Below, piece after piece: positions 36,622-44,922 of a DNA stretch of 64,000 nt. Positions within the stretch are counted from its first letter, which is position 1. Each line of letters opens with the position of its first letter. Source of the stretch: Bradyrhizobium archetypum (GTDB lineage: Bacteria; Pseudomonadota; Alphaproteobacteria; Rhizobiales; Xanthobacteraceae). The notes under the pieces are model-generated. The model was not told the origin of the DNA. It saw only the letters and a program-made list of their open reading frames with translations, and ran no database searches. The stretch is from NCBI RefSeq assembly GCF_013114835.1, contig NZ_JAAVLW010000002.1:124001-188000 (forward strand), read 5' to 3'. A program made the position numbers and the translations under genes.

Positions 36622-38196
36622 ATGAACAAGCACCAACGGCAGGGCGGTGAACCTGCCGACCAGACGACATTGCCCGACGACATCGGCGAAGAACTCTCGC
36701 GCATCACGACTGAGGTGATCGATGTCAGCGACGCGCCGCCGATCGCGCCGCCCGCGCCGCTGAGCCAGGATGAGGTCCGCACCATCCTGATGAGCCTCTT
36801 GCTCACGATGTTCCTGGCGGCCCTCGACCAGACCATCGTGGCGACGGCGCTGCCGACGATCGGCCGCCAGTTCAACGACGTCGGCAGCCTGTCCTGGGTC
36901 ATTACGGCCTATCTTCTGGCTTCGACCGCGGTTGCGCCGGTGTTCGGCACGCTGAGCGACATCTACGGCCGCCGCGTCATGATCACCGTCTCGCTTGCCC
37001 TGTTCACGCTGGGCTCGATTCTCTGCGCGGTGGCGCCAAACATGCCGGTATTGATCGTGGCGCGGGGCCTGCAGGGGCTCGGCGGCGGCGGCATCATGCC
37101 GGTTGTGCAGACCGTGATATCCGACGTCGTCAGCCCGCGCGAGCGTGGCAAGTATCAGGCCTATTTCAGTGGCGTCTGGATGGCGGCAGGCCTGATGGGG
37201 CCCGTGCTCGGCGGCGTGTTCGCCGAGCATCTGCACTGGTCGATGATCTTCTGGATCAACGTTCCGCTCGCGGTCGGGGCGCTGTTTCTGCTGCTGCCCA
37301 AGATGGGTAAGATCCCGGTGTTCCACCGCAGGCGCAAGGTCGACTGGCTCGGCGGGCTGTTGCTGATGGCTTCTGCCGTCGTGGTCATGCTGGTGCTCAC
37401 CTGGGGCGGAAACCGTTACCCTTGGCTGTCGCCGGCGATCATGGCGATGATCGGCGCCTCCGTGGCGCTGGCGCTTGCCTTCGTCTGGCATGCGCGCAAT
37501 GCCGAAGAGCCGTTCCTGCCGCTGCCGCTGTTGGGCGGAACGGTCGTACCCTACGCTATGGTCGCCGGTGGCTGCGCTCTCGGCGCGATCACGGGACTGA
37601 CTGTGCATCTGCCGCTCTATTACGAGGTCGTCTATCATTTGACGGCAAGCGAGGCGGGGCTGGCGCTGATCCCGCTCGCCGCGATCTCCACCTGCGGTGC
37701 GGCGATCGCCGGACGGACCATGGCACGCGCCAAGCACTACAAGCGCGTAGCGGTCGTGGGAACCTCGGCGGCGACGATCTTCGGTACGGTGCTGACCGTC
37801 ACGACGCTGCCGCTGTGGGCATTGCTGGTCGTTCTGTCGCTGTTCGCGCTCGGGCTCGGCACCACATTCCCGGTCAGCGTGGTTTCGCTGCAGAACTCGG
37901 TGGCGCGTCCGCAGATCGGCACCGTCACGGGGGCGATGAACTTCTTCCGTGCGCTGATGTCGTCGTTCACGGTTGCCGCCTTCAGCGCAATCCTCCTGAT
38001 GGCGCTGGGCGCAGGCATCTCGCTCGGCGAACACCGGGGACAGGCAAATGCGATACCGGTGTCCGACATGGTCACCGCGTTCCATTACGTGTTCGGCGCC
38101 GCCACCGCGCTGCTGGCCTGCGCCGCGCTGTGCATCGTCCTTATGGAGGAGCGGCCACTGGCCGGCCCGTCGACACCGGCCGAGATGGCGGAGTAG
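36622..38196 (+). CDS. MFS multidrug efflux transporter, DHA2 family (14 TM)
   Basis: The 524-residue transporter has an unusually long hydrophilic N-terminus (about 50 residues) before the first helix, then 14 predicted helices. Motif D1 LDQTIVATALPTIG, motif A GTLSDIYGRRVMI and motif C in GLMGPVLGGVF are typical of EmrB/QacA-type drug:H+ antiporters. The substrate is unknown. ATG 36622 was selected; an earlier in-frame GTG-type reading is not supported by a ribosome site. No membrane-fusion partner (EmrA) is adjacent. Confidence 0.9.
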   Translation: MNKHQRQGGEPADQTTLPDDIGEELSRITTEVIDVSDAPPIAPPAPLSQDEVRTILMSLLLTMFLAALDQTIVATALPTIGRQFNDVGSLSWVITAYLLASTAVAPVFGTLSDIYGRRVMITVSLALFTLGSILCAVAPNMPVLIVARGLQGLGGGGIMPVVQTVISDVVSPRERGKYQAYFSGVWMAAGLMGPVLGGVFAEHLHWSMIFWINVPLAVGALFLLLPKMGKIPVFHRRRKVDWLGGLLLMASAVVVMLVLTWGGNRYPWLSPAIMAMIGASVALALAFVWHARNAEEPFLPLPLLGGTVVPYAMVAGGCALGAITGLTVHLPLYYEVVYHLTASEAGLALIPLAAISTCGAAIAGRTMARAKHYKRVAVVGTSAATIFGTVLTVTTLPLWALLVVLSLFALGLGTTFPVSVVSLQNSVARPQIGTVTGAMNFFRALMSSFTVAAFSAILLMALGAGISLGEHRGQANAIPVSDMVTAFHYVFGAATALLACAALCIVLMEERPLAGPSTPAEMAE

Positions 38197-38210
38197 GGCG
38201 ATCTGGCGGC

Positions 38211-39458
38211 CTACTCAAGCTGTATGCGGACACCCTTCGCGCCGTTGAGGAGCCGCTTTAGATGAAAGTTGGCCAGAGGATCCTCGGCGTGCGAGCCCAC
38301 GAGGGCGGCAAAGGCCGGCATTGCATTCGCATCGCCGGGCTCAAGCTTGGCGAAAGCGTCGCCATACTGCGAGGTCGCCGGAGCCCCGAAACTCGATGCC
38401 GATAAGGGCTCGTAGGCACGCAATGGTTCGCTGCGCCCACGCAGCACGAGATCGCCGACCGGTCGGCCCATGAAATTCTCCACTGCGTTTACAACTGTCG
38501 CGCTGACGCAGATCCGGGTGCCGAGAAACTTGTTCGCCACTTCAAGCCGGGCCGCCGTGTTGATGGTGTCGCCGTAAGCAGTGTAGTCAAAGAAGCGGCT
38601 GCCCCCGAAATTGCCGACCAGTGCAGGACCGGCGTGAACGCCGATGCGGGTGGCGCCGAAATTCACATCTCTCGCCCTCCATCGTTCGCGAAACGCCTCC
38701 CCCCAAGCATCGAGCTCCCGCGCACAGGCAACTGCGCGCGTCGCATAGTCGGGCTGGTCGCTGGGCGCATTGAACAGTACTTCGATCGCATCGCCGATCA
38801 CCTTTGCCACGGTCCCCTCATGCGCGAAGACAACATCGGTCATTCCGGCCACATATTCGTTAAGTAGCTCCCCAAGGAGTTCAGGCGCGGCAGCCTCCAC
38901 GAGCGAGGTGAAGCCGGTTATGTCGGTGAAGATGACCGCAACGTCACGCCAGGTTACCTCCGTGCTGTCGCCCACGCTGGCCGCAAGCCGCTTGGCGAGC
39001 GCGGGCGAGAAATAGCGGGAGAGCGAAGCATGGGCGCGCTCGGCTTCCGCCTGACGGCGACGTGCCTGGCGCAGCGTTTCTATGTGCCGCAGGGTCTTGT
39101 CGATCGTCACTTCGAGATCGGCGAAGTCGATCGGCTTGGTCACGAAGTCGAATGCGCCGCGATTCATCGCGGTGCGGATGTTGCTCATGTCGCTGTAAGC
39201 CGACACGATGATGGTCGATTTCTTGTCCTCGGCTTCTTGCAGCTTGGCGAGCAGCGACAGGCCGTCCATTCGTGGCATGTTGATATCGGAGACCACCAAG
39301 TCGACGTGCGGATGCTCTTCCAGCGACTGCAACGCCTCTAGCCCATCACGCGCAAACATGAAACTGACCAAACCCTCGCGAACCTGCCGTCGGAATTTCT
39401 GAAGGATCAATGCCTCCAGATCCGGCTCATCATCGACCACGAGGATGGTTGCGGTCAT
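38211..39458 (-). CDS. Response regulator with class III adenylyl cyclase output
   Basis: The 415-residue protein couples an N-terminal receiver (phospho-acceptor Asp58 in VVSDINMPRMDG, Lys in FVTKPIDF) through a helical, charged linker (RQARRRQAEAERAHASLSRY) to a class III nucleotide cyclase. The cyclase has the metal-binding aspartates Asp179 (VIFTDITGFTS) and Asp223 (KVIGDAIEVLF) and the late DYTAYGDTINTAARLE with the transition-state Asn/Arg. A phospho-regulated cAMP output is predicted. It overlaps the lone receiver gene by 4 bp and ends the kinase operon. Confidence 0.9.
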   Translation of the reverse strand: MTATILVVDDEPDLEALILQKFRRQVREGLVSFMFARDGLEALQSLEEHPHVDLVVSDINMPRMDGLSLLAKLQEAEDKKSTIIVSAYSDMSNIRTAMNRGAFDFVTKPIDFADLEVTIDKTLRHIETLRQARRRQAEAERAHASLSRYFSPALAKRLAASVGDSTEVTWRDVAVIFTDITGFTSLVEAAAPELLGELLNEYVAGMTDVVFAHEGTVAKVIGDAIEVLFNAPSDQPDYATRAVACARELDAWGEAFRERWRARDVNFGATRIGVHAGPALVGNFGGSRFFDYTAYGDTINTAARLEVANKFLGTRICVSATVVNAVENFMGRPVGDLVLRGRSEPLRAYEPLSASSFGAPATSQYGDAFAKLEPGDANAMPAFAALVGSHAEDPLANFHLKRLLNGAKGVRIQLE

Positions 39459-39844
39459 GCGGCTTGCTCGAGTCTGGCATCGATCTCCTGACGCAGCGTC
39501 ACGAAATCGATCGGTTTTGTCAGAAGGTCAGTCGCGCCGCTCTCGAGCGCCTTGCGCCTGGTATCGGCATCGCCATAGGCCGTAATCATGATGACCGGCA
39601 CATCCGGCCGCATTTCCTTGACCTTCGGCAGCATTTCCAGTCCGGTCATGCCAGGCATGTTGATGTCGGACAGGATCAGAATCAGCGAATGCTCGATGGG
39701 AGAGCCAACGCGTGCCAGCGCATCCGGCGCGGAAGTGGCGAAGTCCATAACGAATCGCTGCGCGCGCAGGTCGCGGCGGAATTGCTGGCGGAACAACGCT
39801 TCGATGTCGGGTTCATCATCCACAACCAGAACCAGAACACTCAC
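39455..39844 (-). CDS. Single-domain response regulator
   Basis: This 129-residue lone receiver has the acidic pocket (VVDDEPD), phospho-acceptor Asp60 in LILSDINMPGMTG, the conserved Thr/Ala switch (MITAYGD) and Lys in LLTKPIDF. With no output domain it may shuttle phosphate between the large kinase upstream (2 bp gap) and the receiver-cyclase downstream (4-bp overlap), or buffer the signal. Its sequence is close to the receiver of the cyclase, suggesting duplication. Confidence 0.92.
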   Translation of the reverse strand: MSVLVLVVDDEPDIEALFRQQFRRDLRAQRFVMDFATSAPDALARVGSPIEHSLILILSDINMPGMTGLEMLPKVKEMRPDVPVIMITAYGDADTRRKALESGATDLLTKPIDFVTLRQEIDARLEQAA

Positions 39845-39846
39845 GG

Positions 39847-42800
39847 CTATCCTCTGGATTTCTCTGCAAAATTGCTTTGTCGCGGCAACACGATGCGGAA
39901 TTCTGTGAAATGGCCTTGTTCAGTATCCGCGTCAATGGTGCCGCCATGTTGTTTCACGATGATGTCGTGGCTCATCGATAGGCCCAACCCGGTCCCTTCG
40001 CCGGCCGGCTTGGTGGTGAAGAACGGGTTGAACATCTTCTCCTTTACCTCGGGCGGAATGCCGGTACCGTTGTCGCGGATGCGGATTTCGACAGCATCGC
40101 CCAGGTTCTTCGTGCTCGCCCGCAGCGTCGGCTCGAAGCCGGGTTCGCCGCTTTCCTTTCGGCGCTTGGTGACGGCATAGAACCCGTTCGAGACGAGATT
40201 GAGGAGGACGCGGGTGATCTCCTGCGGGAATAGGTCGATCTGGCCGGCGGCCGGATCGAAATCGCGCTCGAGTGTGACGTTGAAGCCCGGCTTCTCGGCG
40301 CGGGCGCCGTGATAGGCGAGGTTGAGGCTCTCGTCGACCAGCGCATTGATGTCGGATGGTCGATGCTCGCCGCCGCCTTCGCGCGAATGCAAGAGCATGT
40401 TCTTGACGATGGAATCGGCGCGCTTGCCGTGCTGCACGACTTTTTCGAGATTGCCCTTCAAGAGTTCCGTAAGCTCATCCACTTCGGCACGGATCTTCTC
40501 GCCCACCTGGGCTTGCCCGAGCGCCTCTTGCAACTCCTCGGTCAACTCGGCTGACACGGCGGCGAAATTGTTGACGAAATTGAGCGGGTTCTTGATCTCA
40601 TGCGCGACGCCCGCGGTGAGCTGGCCGAGCGAAGCGAGTTTTTCGGTCTGCACCAGGCGGTCCTGCGCGGTGCGGAGGTCGTCGAGGGATTTGGAGAGCT
40701 CGCGGGTACGCTGGCGCAGTTCGTTGAGCAGGCGCGCATTCTCGATGGCGATCACGGCCTGGGCAGCAAAGTTCTGCACCAATGCGATCTGCTTTTCGGT
40801 GAACGGGCGGACCTCCTGACGGTAGATGCCGATGGTTCCGACGAGGTGATCCTCCTTGAGCATGGGCACCTGCAGCAGCGTGCGGGCGCCTCCGAGCTCC
40901 GCAACGGCGATCATGCCCGGAAAGCCCTCGAGATATGCCTCATGCTGCAGGACATCATGGACGTGAACCGGCTGCTTCGTGCTCGCGACGCGGCCCAGCG
41001 GAAGCTTGGGGTCGATGCGGATCGGATTCTGCGCAAGAAATTCGCTGAAGGCGGGAGGCAAATTCCACGTGCCGACTCCACGAAATTGATCGCCCTCCAG
41101 CAGGCGCATCATCGCAAATTTCGCCTCGCACAGGCGCACGGCGTTTTCCAGCATGGCCTGGAACACCGGCTCTAGTTCGCCGGGGGAAGCGCTGATCACC
41201 CTGAGTACGTCCGCGGTCGCGGTCTGCTGCTGCAGTGATTCCTCGAGATCACGCGTCTTGGCCTGCACCTCCTCGAACAGCCGGACATTGCCGATGGCGA
41301 TCACGGCCTGATCGGCAAAGGTCTGCAGCAGGCTGATCTGCTTGTCGGTGAACGGCTGCACCTCCGTGCGCCTGAGCAGGATTGCGCCGATGCTCTCGTT
41401 CTCGCGCAGCATGGGCACGCTCAAAATGCTGCGAATTCCCTCGCTGTGCGACAATTCCCGGGCTTCCGGAAACTCGGCGCCTTCTTCCGAAAACACGTCG
41501 CCCACATGTATCGGCATCCGGTCAACAATCGAGCGGCCGGCGACATAGCCCCGGTTGATGGCGCGTTTCTCGCCAAAAATGACGGGTATTGGCCCATGAT
41601 GTGCTTCATAAGTAAGGTGATCGCCTTCTTTCATGTACACGATGGCATCATTGGCGTCGCAAAGTTCGCAGGCACTCTCAACAATTGCGTTGAGCACCGG
41701 CCCGACGTCGGTTGGTGATGACGCGATGACCTTGAGAATATTGGCGCTGCCGGTCTGGTAGGTGAGGGACTCGGAAAGCTCGCGCGTCCTAGCCTGGACT
41801 TCATCAAATAGGCGCACATTCTCAATGGCAATGACCGCCTGGTCGGCGAAGGTCGTGACCAGCTCGATCTGCTTCTCGCTGAAGGGCCGGACAGTACGGC
41901 GTGTGAGCACGATGGCCCCGACCGGACTTCCTTCACGTAGCAGCGGCACGCCGAGAAAGGAGCGGGGATTGCCGCTGAGCTCCTGGCCCTCGAATTCATA
42001 GTCGGGATCGTCAAGTATGTCGGCGATATGGACTATGTTGCCGCCGAGCAATGTCCGGCCGGTGATTGTGCGCTTGTCCGGCACAACCGGGAGATCCTTC
42101 ACGTAGTCGGTGAATTCGGATGGGAGACCATAGGAACCAGCCCTGAAATACACCTCGCCGGCCTTGCGGGTGATTGCGGCCATATCGGCTTCGCAGAGGC
42201 GCGCCGCCGATTCCACCAGCGTGTCGAGCACAGTCTGTAAATCGAATGCCGAACGGCTGATCACCTTGAGCACCTCGGCTGTCGCCGTCTGCTGTTGCAG
42301 GGCCTCGGAGAGCTCGTCCGTGCGCGCTTTCACTTGGTTGAACAGCCCGACATTCTTGATCGCGATCACGGCCTGGTCGGCGAACATCTGCAGTAGGCGG
42401 GTATTCTGTTCGCCGAACGGGCCGGTCGCGACGCGGGTGACCGTGATGATGCCGACGGCCTCGCCGTTATTCATCATCGGCGCGAACAGCATGCTGCGAT
42501 AGCCGCGCGCTCGCGCGATATCCCGCGCTGCCGGCTCGAGATCAGTATCGGGCAGTTCCGCCGGCACGCCTTCGCGTGTCAGGTGGTAGGGCGGAAACTC
42601 GTCCAGCGGAACCGGGAAGGAGGCTTGCAGGACGGCATCGCCGGCCGGGTCGGTCGGCGTAAACGCAGCCAGCTGGATCTTGCCATCCATGTAGCGGAAC
42701 AAAGCGGCTGAGAAGCCGCCGATCAGGCGGTTGGCGCGGTCGGCGATAGCATCAAACACCGGCTGCACGTCTGAGGGCGAGGAGGCGATGGCTTTCAGGA

Positions 42801-44031
42801 TGTCGGCGGTGGCGGTCTGCCTTTCCAGTGCCTCGCGGGTCTCATTGAACAGCCGGGCGTTCTCGATCGCGATCACCGCCTGGTCGGCGAAGGTCTGCAG
42901 CAGCTGAACGTGATGCGGCACGAACGCGCCAGGTTGCTCGCGCGTCACGCTGATCATGCCGACCGGAGTGCCGCGGTTCATCAGTGGCGTGAACAGCACG
43001 CTGCGGAAGCCGCGCAGGCGGGCCAACTCACGGTTCGCGTCGGGCACCTCTTCGGCTTCGGTATCGGAAAACTGGATGGTCTCGCCGTTGCGAACCAGTG
43101 CAAAGGTCGGGAATTCCGCGAGCTTGCGCGGGAAGGAGGCTCTCAACGCTTTATCAGCTTCGGGACTGGTTGGCGTATAGGCGACCAGATGAAGCTCGTC
43201 GTCGACAAAATGCAGCACCGTGGTCGAGAACCCGCCCAGCAAACGCTTGGCGCTTTCGGCGATGGCTTCGAATACCGGCTGTACGTCGGAGGGCGAGGAG
43301 GCGATCACCTTCAGGATGTCGGCGGTTGCCGTCTGCCGCTCCAGCGATTCGCGGGTGTCGTTGACCAGCCGCGCGTTCTGGATTGCAATGACTGCCTGGT
43401 CGGCGAAACTGTTCAGCAGTTCGCACTCCCTGTCCGTAAACGGCACCATGGAAGTGCGGCCCACGAAGATCGTGCCGATTGCCTTGTCTTCCCAGAGCAT
43501 GGGTGCGATGGCCATCGAATAGTTTTGCCCGATCCTGCGAGCAGTCTCGCGCAGGTCGATCGGCACGTCCGGATCGTTCTGGACGTCGTCAGAACGCACC
43601 AGCCGTCGCTCGCGAATCGCAAGCGCGCTTGCGGTTCCTTCAACCGGAATTGGAAACCGCTCGCGCGCGGCCTCGGCGCTTGCGCCACGCGTGGCCGCAA
43701 TCCGCAGCAGGCCGTCCTCATCGGTGAGAAAGATCAGGCTCTCCTCGCCGTCAAAGAGATGCTTGATGCTGGAGAGGATGCTTTCGAATACCGGTTTGGT
43801 ATCGGCCACCGAACTGCTGATGACACTGAGGATGCCGGCGGAAGCCTTCTGCTGCTCACGCGCGAGGTTCAGTTCCCGGCGCAGATTCGCATTCTCGATT
43901 TCGAGCTCGACCTGGCGCGCCTTCGCCTCGTCGCGTTCGGCACGGGTAGATTCGAGGCGCGACTCCATCTCTGCGATGGCTGATTCCAGCTCACCGATCG
44001 CGACCGACATGCTCTCGGGAAGCGTCGCCAT
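39847..44031 (-). CDS. Six-GAF soluble sensor histidine kinase
   Basis: The 1394-residue cytosolic kinase starts with a coiled coil (residues about 10-60, rich in E/R/A), followed by six tandem GAF domains of roughly 170-180 residues, each introduced by a near-repeat such as TATADILKVIASSPSDVQPVF and ended by NARLFNETREALERQ-like coiled linkers. The HisKA has His about 1143 in GVAHEIKNPLNFVNNF; the HATPase domain has NLVSNGFYAV, DNGTGIPPEV and GTGLGLSMSHDI. No membrane helix is seen. It is first in an operon with the lone receiver and receiver-cyclase. Ligands of the GAFs are unknown. Confidence 0.92.
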   Translation of the reverse strand: MATLPESMSVAIGELESAIAEMESRLESTRAERDEAKARQVELEIENANLRRELNLAREQQKASAGILSVISSSVADTKPVFESILSSIKHLFDGEESLIFLTDEDGLLRIAATRGASAEAARERFPIPVEGTASALAIRERRLVRSDDVQNDPDVPIDLRETARRIGQNYSMAIAPMLWEDKAIGTIFVGRTSMVPFTDRECELLNSFADQAVIAIQNARLVNDTRESLERQTATADILKVIASSPSDVQPVFEAIAESAKRLLGGFSTTVLHFVDDELHLVAYTPTSPEADKALRASFPRKLAEFPTFALVRNGETIQFSDTEAEEVPDANRELARLRGFRSVLFTPLMNRGTPVGMISVTREQPGAFVPHHVQLLQTFADQAVIAIENARLFNETREALERQTATADILKAIASSPSDVQPVFDAIADRANRLIGGFSAALFRYMDGKIQLAAFTPTDPAGDAVLQASFPVPLDEFPPYHLTREGVPAELPDTDLEPAARDIARARGYRSMLFAPMMNNGEAVGIITVTRVATGPFGEQNTRLLQMFADQAVIAIKNVGLFNQVKARTDELSEALQQQTATAEVLKVISRSAFDLQTVLDTLVESAARLCEADMAAITRKAGEVYFRAGSYGLPSEFTDYVKDLPVVPDKRTITGRTLLGGNIVHIADILDDPDYEFEGQELSGNPRSFLGVPLLREGSPVGAIVLTRRTVRPFSEKQIELVTTFADQAVIAIENVRLFDEVQARTRELSESLTYQTGSANILKVIASSPTDVGPVLNAIVESACELCDANDAIVYMKEGDHLTYEAHHGPIPVIFGEKRAINRGYVAGRSIVDRMPIHVGDVFSEEGAEFPEARELSHSEGIRSILSVPMLRENESIGAILLRRTEVQPFTDKQISLLQTFADQAVIAIGNVRLFEEVQAKTRDLEESLQQQTATADVLRVISASPGELEPVFQAMLENAVRLCEAKFAMMRLLEGDQFRGVGTWNLPPAFSEFLAQNPIRIDPKLPLGRVASTKQPVHVHDVLQHEAYLEGFPGMIAVAELGGARTLLQVPMLKEDHLVGTIGIYRQEVRPFTEKQIALVQNFAAQAVIAIENARLLNELRQRTRELSKSLDDLRTAQDRLVQTEKLASLGQLTAGVAHEIKNPLNFVNNFAAVSAELTEELQEALGQAQVGEKIRAEVDELTELLKGNLEKVVQHGKRADSIVKNMLLHSREGGGEHRPSDINALVDESLNLAYHGARAEKPGFNVTLERDFDPAAGQIDLFPQEITRVLLNLVSNGFYAVTKRRKESGEPGFEPTLRASTKNLGDAVEIRIRDNGTGIPPEVKEKMFNPFFTTKPAGEGTGLGLSMSHDIIVKQHGGTIDADTEQGHFTEFRIVLPRQSNFAEKSRG

Positions 44032-44179
44032 TCAACGATCCGTTGCGTCCGGGCGCGGGCAGGGCCAATTCGGCCGTCTCGCCGCGGTTCCAGTCGGATT
44101 ATTTCATCCCGGAAGCGTTAGAGCCAGCGCAGATGGAGGCCTAAAGGCAGCCTTTTCTCGCACGGTCGCCCGTCTCACG

Positions 44180-44893
44180 TCACCTTGATCGCGTGAGGAA
44201 GCGCGTGATCACGCCCCCGAGCCGGTCGTTTTCCATCGGCTCGGCGAGCGAGGTCTTTGCGGCTGCGACGAGGCTGTCAGGTGCATGGCCTTTGGCGTGC
44301 GCGATCTCGCAGCAGGCCAGGGCGAAGCCGACGGAAAACTCCGGATGTGGCTGCACCGAGAACGTGCTGCCGCCGGCGTAGAGCAGACCGGCATAGGGCG
44401 TGAAGTCCGAGGACAGGATGGTCGTGGCGCCGGGCGGCGGCGCGATGACTTGATCCTGATGCGAGCACGCAAGCGCGATATGCGTGCCCTCGATCAGGCC
44501 GTTGCCCGGCATCACGGTGTAGACGTGCCGCCCGATGCCCCAGCCTTTCTCGGACTTGCGCACTGAGCCGCCCAGCGCTTGCGCGATCAATTGATGGCCG
44601 AAGCAGACGCCGACGATCGGCACCTTGTTCTCGTGGACCGCGCGCACGAATTGCTCGAGCGGAGCGATCCACTCGAGCCCGTCATAAACGCCGGCCGAGG
44701 AGCCGGTGATGAGGATCGCCTCCAGCCTTTCGACATCCGGAAGCGGCTCGCCGGCAGGAATGCTGACGGTGTTGAAGGTGACGGTGGTGTCGGCGGCGCC
44801 GATCATCCGCTCGAACATCTGCGGATAGGATCCGTGGAGTTCGCGATTTCTGAGGCTGACGAGCCCGGTTTCGATGATGGTAACGCGCGGCAT
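44180..44893 (-). CDS. Class I glutamine amidotransferase-like protein
   Basis: The 237-residue protein has the class I GATase triad: nucleophile Cys in PIVGVCFGHQLIAQALGG, and His and Glu in FSVQPHPEFS. LEAILITGSSAGVYD near residue 60 is the oxyanion-type loop seen in GuaA-like and GATase1-like hydrolases. It could release ammonia from glutamine for a partner or hydrolyse a gamma-glutamyl compound. It lies 29 bp downstream of a ThDP-dependent enzyme gene in the same direction. The longer in-frame reading extends back into that gene and is rejected; ATG 44893 opens MPRVTIIET. Confidence 0.85.
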   Translation of the reverse strand: MPRVTIIETGLVSLRNRELHGSYPQMFERMIGAADTTVTFNTVSIPAGEPLPDVERLEAILITGSSAGVYDGLEWIAPLEQFVRAVHENKVPIVGVCFGHQLIAQALGGSVRKSEKGWGIGRHVYTVMPGNGLIEGTHIALACSHQDQVIAPPPGATTILSSDFTPYAGLLYAGGSTFSVQPHPEFSVGFALACCEIAHAKGHAPDSLVAAAKTSLAEPMENDRLGGVITRFLTRSR

Positions 44894-44922
44894 TGGTGGC
44901 TGTCTGGTCGGTTGTTTCTGCC

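Noticed and set aside
36583..38085. 500-residue open reading antisense to the DHA2 transporter
   Set aside because: Rich in Arg/His/Gln/Asp with no domain, exactly opposite a well-supported transporter; a by-product of GC-biased codon use.
42910..43983. 357-residue open reading antisense to the six-GAF kinase
   Set aside because: Overlaps the GAF repeats and shows only complementary-strand composition.
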